This document shows, one piece after another, positions 35,414-35,600 of a DNA stretch of 35,600 bases (the stretch's first letter is position 1; each line of letters opens with the position of its first letter). The position numbers and the translations under genes were made by a program. Source of the stretch: Bacteroidales bacterium (lineage in GTDB: Bacteria; Bacteroidota; Bacteroidia; Bacteroidales; Paludibacteraceae); NCBI GenBank assembly GCA_015061185.1, contig SUWZ01000033.1:1-35600 (forward strand), given 5' to 3'. Under the pieces are notes generated by a model. It did no database searches and was not told the DNA's origin. It was given only the letters and a program-made list of their open reading frames with translations.

Positions 35414-35493
35414 CCAAGGAATAGACACGAAAAACCAACCTTGGCAAGGAAAAGATAGTAAAGCGTTACTATTGTGAAAAAAAAAGAAATAAT

Positions 35494-35529
35494 GCGAAAA
35501 TAGCTCAGTTGGTAGAGCACAACCTTGCC
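35494..35529 (+). pseudogene. 5' half of tRNA-Gly(GCC), copy 2
   Basis: Identical over all 36 bases to copy 1, 116 bases downstream, with the same break after the anticodon and the same following sequence. Identity between the copies indicates recent duplication or ongoing homogenisation. Confidence 0.75.
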
Positions 35530-35600
35530 CCAAGGAATAGACACGAAAAACCAACCTTGGCAAGGAAAAGATAGTAAAGCGTTACTATTGTGAAAAAAAA

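Larger units (their letters stand above)
35342..35600 (+). repeat. Tandem repeat of 114-116 bases carrying tRNA-Gly 5' halves
   Basis: Units start at 35342, 35456 and 35572, each with the perfect hairpin TAGTAA-AGCG-TTACTA. After it come TTGT(G), an A-run of 8-9, GAAATAAT, a 36-base tRNA-Gly 5' half, CCAAGGAATAGACACGAAAA, and a second CAACCTTGGCAAGG hairpin. The first two units differ only by two bases near the A-run. The third is cut by the window edge, so the true copy number is unknown. Units are nearly identical with no variable spacers, so it is not CRISPR. Confidence 0.9.

Noticed and set aside
35378-35529. A complete tRNA-Gly interrupted by an intron in the anticodon loop
   Set aside because: No 3' exon (anticodon 3' stem, T-arm and acceptor strand) appears before the next unit begins, and the inter-half sequence is too short for a self-splicing intron.
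35234-35563. A 109-codon minus-strand open frame across the tRNA-like array
   Set aside because: It has internal repeats only because it spans the tandem units, overlaps the end of mutS, and encodes a Phe/Ser/Leu-rich sequence without any family features.
35342-35600. CRISPR array
   Set aside because: The whole 114-116-base unit is repeated almost without change. There are no short repeats alternating with unique spacers, and no cas gene is present.

Overview
The window looks like a chromosomal segment of a low-GC member of the Bacteroidota, most likely Bacteroidales. Three things point there. Promoters fit the Bacteroidota pattern TTTG-N18-21-TAnnTTTG. There is a GldJ-type gliding/type IX secretion lipoprotein, and a large surface protein ends in a Por-secretion (T9SS) sorting domain. 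Family variants, such as a signal peptidase I with a large insertion and a PIF1-like helicase carrying an HRDC domain, also fit. Nearly everything is core genome. I see no prophage, transposase, CRISPR array, rRNA or complete tRNA.

Layout. Positions 1-3350 (minus) hold a PIF1-like helicase behind prmA. Positions 3440-6190 (plus) have a consensus promoter, an exported Tyr/Trp/His- then Ser/Gly-rich protein, a FadL/OmpP1-type outer-membrane barrel and a strong terminator. YraN (plus) converges on a minus cluster of an NlpC/P60-like protein that has lost its catalytic residues, a small DNA-binding-like protein and tadA. A 530-base gap holds a minus promoter with an ACGTA-N4-TACGT palindrome at its start point, then cysS and an acyltransferase-3 membrane protein (plus). 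After a gene-poor 470-base stretch comes a 1146-residue CotH-kinase/lamin-tail surface protein (minus), divergent from a 1.4-kDa-residue-class giant CoA-dehydratase activase (plus, about 1420 residues).

Positions 19800-24121 (minus) form a tight cluster: murF, a small membrane-anchored protein, an LtaS-type sulfatase-fold transferase and a radical SAM protein. gldJ lies upstream of it, separated by a hairpin terminator only 14 bases from the murF start. Divergent from gldJ is folP-cdaA-lolD (plus). Two promoters then lead into dapB-lepB-DUF3108-response regulator-mutS (plus).

Several genes share the theme of the cell envelope: peptidoglycan precursors (murF, dapB), c-di-AMP (cdaA), lipoprotein and protein export (lolD, lepB, gldJ) and surface cargo (CotH protein, low-complexity protein, barrel).

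The strangest part is the right edge. Directly after mutS, a promoter fires into a 114-116-base tandem repeat. Each unit carries a clean 5' half of tRNA-Gly(GCC), ending exactly at the anticodon, with no 3' half. The window ends inside the third unit, so the array probably continues.
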